DNA from: Apostichopus japonicus | Lineage: Eukaryota; Echinodermata; Holothuroidea; Aspidochirotida; Stichopodidae | Length of the DNA: 64,000 bases | Assembly (NCBI RefSeq): GCF_037975245.1 | Contig: NC_092580.1 | Coordinates: forward strand, 13,424,501-13,488,500 | Direction of reading: 5' to 3' | Shown: in pieces, positions 62,501-64,000 of the stretch | How positions within the stretch are numbered: position 1 is the first letter of the stretch | Layout of the letters: each line of letters begins with the position of its first letter | Program-made: the position numbers and the translations under genes | The notes under the pieces: generated by a model | What the model saw: the letters and a program-made list of their open reading frames with translations, nothing else | The model's database searches: none | What the model was told of the DNA's origin: nothing

Positions 62501-64000
62501 GAAAATAAATTTTTACAACATATTGCTACTTCTTAATATTTTCTCAAATGTTTACATTTTCTGCAAAGTACAAAACAAAACCAAAATTTGGGAAGGTTTA
62601 TTCACAGTTTTCTAAAGTAAAGTTATTTATAATTAATATTTGCAAAAAGGAACAAAACATGAACAAAATGCACCAAATGCATCATGCTACGGTAATAAGA
62701 AAAGAAATTTTATTAAAAGACCTGAGGGGCTGGCATACTCTCAGCAAACCAAAACTGTCTTCAAAACTGGATTACGAGGTGGGGTGGGTTAGGGGGGGGG
62801 AAATAATCACATATTTAGAACCAGAACAAAAAGTTTCTTAATCTTTCCTACAGTGGAAAATAAAACAAATGCCAAATGTTGCCTTTTGTTTTTGCCTATA
62901 GAAATTAAATATTAATGCATTTAGCTAGACTACCTTATCCCAAAATATGATGTCCCTAGATGAGATTCGAACAAGTAAATTTTGAAAGTATGAGATATTA
63001 AAGTTGAATAACGAAGCAGTTTGAAGGAAGTTTTATTTCTAGTTGATACATCATCATGGTATGTCAAGCCCGACACGAAGAAGGACAACACTTCTAACGG
63101 GACATCCGAAAATGTACTGAATTGTCGGGGGAAATGAAAAAGATAGCAAAAACATACAAATGTTTCAGACACATGCAGCATATCATTGGCAAAGTTATCC
63201 CCAATGGTTAGGTTTCACTGTTAGGATTTATTGCTGGTTCATATGAGAGATTCTAATAGAAAAGAAAATATATATATATCTAGCATGGTAAACTTATCTA
63301 GAAGTTTATGTAGGCTTTTATCCATCACAGAGAACAACAGAGACAAGTAAAAGTTTGGTGGAATATGCTTTTGTTACTTACAATTTACCAAGACCGTGAG
63401 AAAGTGGCCTAGCAGGGGAGGGGTGGGGGGGGGGGGGTTACGGAGAGGGAGGAAGATGGAGAGAGCATGGGACACTCAAATATCAAATCCAAATCAAATT
63501 TTGCAGATAGGTGTAATGATCCCTGACAAACCTTTAATATCAAATAACCCCTTCTTTTTTTCTTCTCAAAATTGATTACGCTGTGCAGACAGCCTGACAC
63601 ACGTGAGGAAGGAAACAGTAGCACCCTTAAAAGGGAAGTTTTAAGAAACTTTTAGAAGTTTCAGTTTAGCAAGAAAGTGTGATGTAATTCCGTGAGTGAT
63701 AGTAACAGTTCTCAGCAACTTTGTACTCATAGGAATCTAGTACTTTTATTATTTGGTTCTACCAAAAAGAAAAACGATTTTTTTTTTTTTTAAGTTACTC
63801 ATTTGAGACAAACAAATTTTCATGGTAATTATCTTCTACATTTAACTTAATAACGTAACAACAATTCATGTTACAGGGACAACTTCTACAGTTAGACTGA
63901 ATAAATGTTAACGCCAGAATTGTTTTGCCCGGAATTGAAAAGGGGGGTTGGTTTTGATGGCAACTGCACAGACTTACGGCACACAACGTTTTAAGCACGG
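59554..64000. other. Region upstream of IFRD, no gene supported
   Basis: Left part (59554-59900) would be the IFRD promoter; no clear motif was assigned beyond a CA tract near 59750-59762. Features of note are only a GTT run (60252-60268), C/G runs (60871-60882, 63419-63438) and A/T runs. Open frames here (for example 62548-62841 and 62930-63181) lack homology and splice context. Confidence 0.5.

Overview
The window is intron-rich, AT-rich animal nuclear DNA. Exons are short (28-219 nt), use GT-AG sites apart from one likely AT-AC intron, and sit in a sea of microsatellites, minisatellites and small non-autonomous DNA transposons. The gene repertoire and repeat style suggest a marine invertebrate, possibly a deuterostome such as an echinoderm; that placement is a low-confidence inference.

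Four protein-coding loci can be read by homology and exon phase. (1) 1052-12698, plus strand: the 3' seven exons of an ABHD6-like monoacylglycerol lipase. The N-terminal membrane-anchor exon(s) are not seen. It carries a tandem pair of homologous cap-domain exons (8003-8154 and 8233-8387) whose lengths and phases force use of exactly one. (2) 20957-23452, plus strand: three C-terminal exons of an NAA60-like N-alpha-acetyltransferase. The reading frame is broken, and a textbook U12-type AT-AC intron lies between the last two. (3) 33819-40425, minus strand: a complete six-exon, 330-residue fold-type II PLP enzyme of the serine racemase / threonine dehydratase family. (4) 46740-59553, minus strand: a complete eleven-exon IFRD1/2 homologue of 439 residues.

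The rest is introns and intergenic DNA. 12.8-20.9 kb holds AT microsatellites and two minisatellite fields. 23.7-33.5 kb is repeat-rich: a ~1.0 kb foldback palindrome with CTCF-like and E-box-like motifs at 29.45-30.46 kb, AGGTCA-rich tandem units at 27.5-28.3 kb, a hAT-type MITE with an exact 8-bp duplication at 31.26-31.83 kb, and a ~0.5 kb tandem repeat at 32.75-33.29 kb. 40.4-46.7 kb is intergenic with a 180-bp tandem duplication and a CTCF-like cluster. 59.6-64 kb shows no gene I can support. Several transposons have readable target-site duplications, and one TTAA element (49274-49646) is nested inside a larger element whose empty site survives in a second copy at 36.28-37.09 kb.

The four loci are unrelated housekeeping/metabolic genes, not a pathway cluster. 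The most novel observations are the forced-choice exon pair in ABHD6, the AT-AC intron in the NAA60-like locus, the giant palindrome, and a transposon end that appears to supply a splice branch point.
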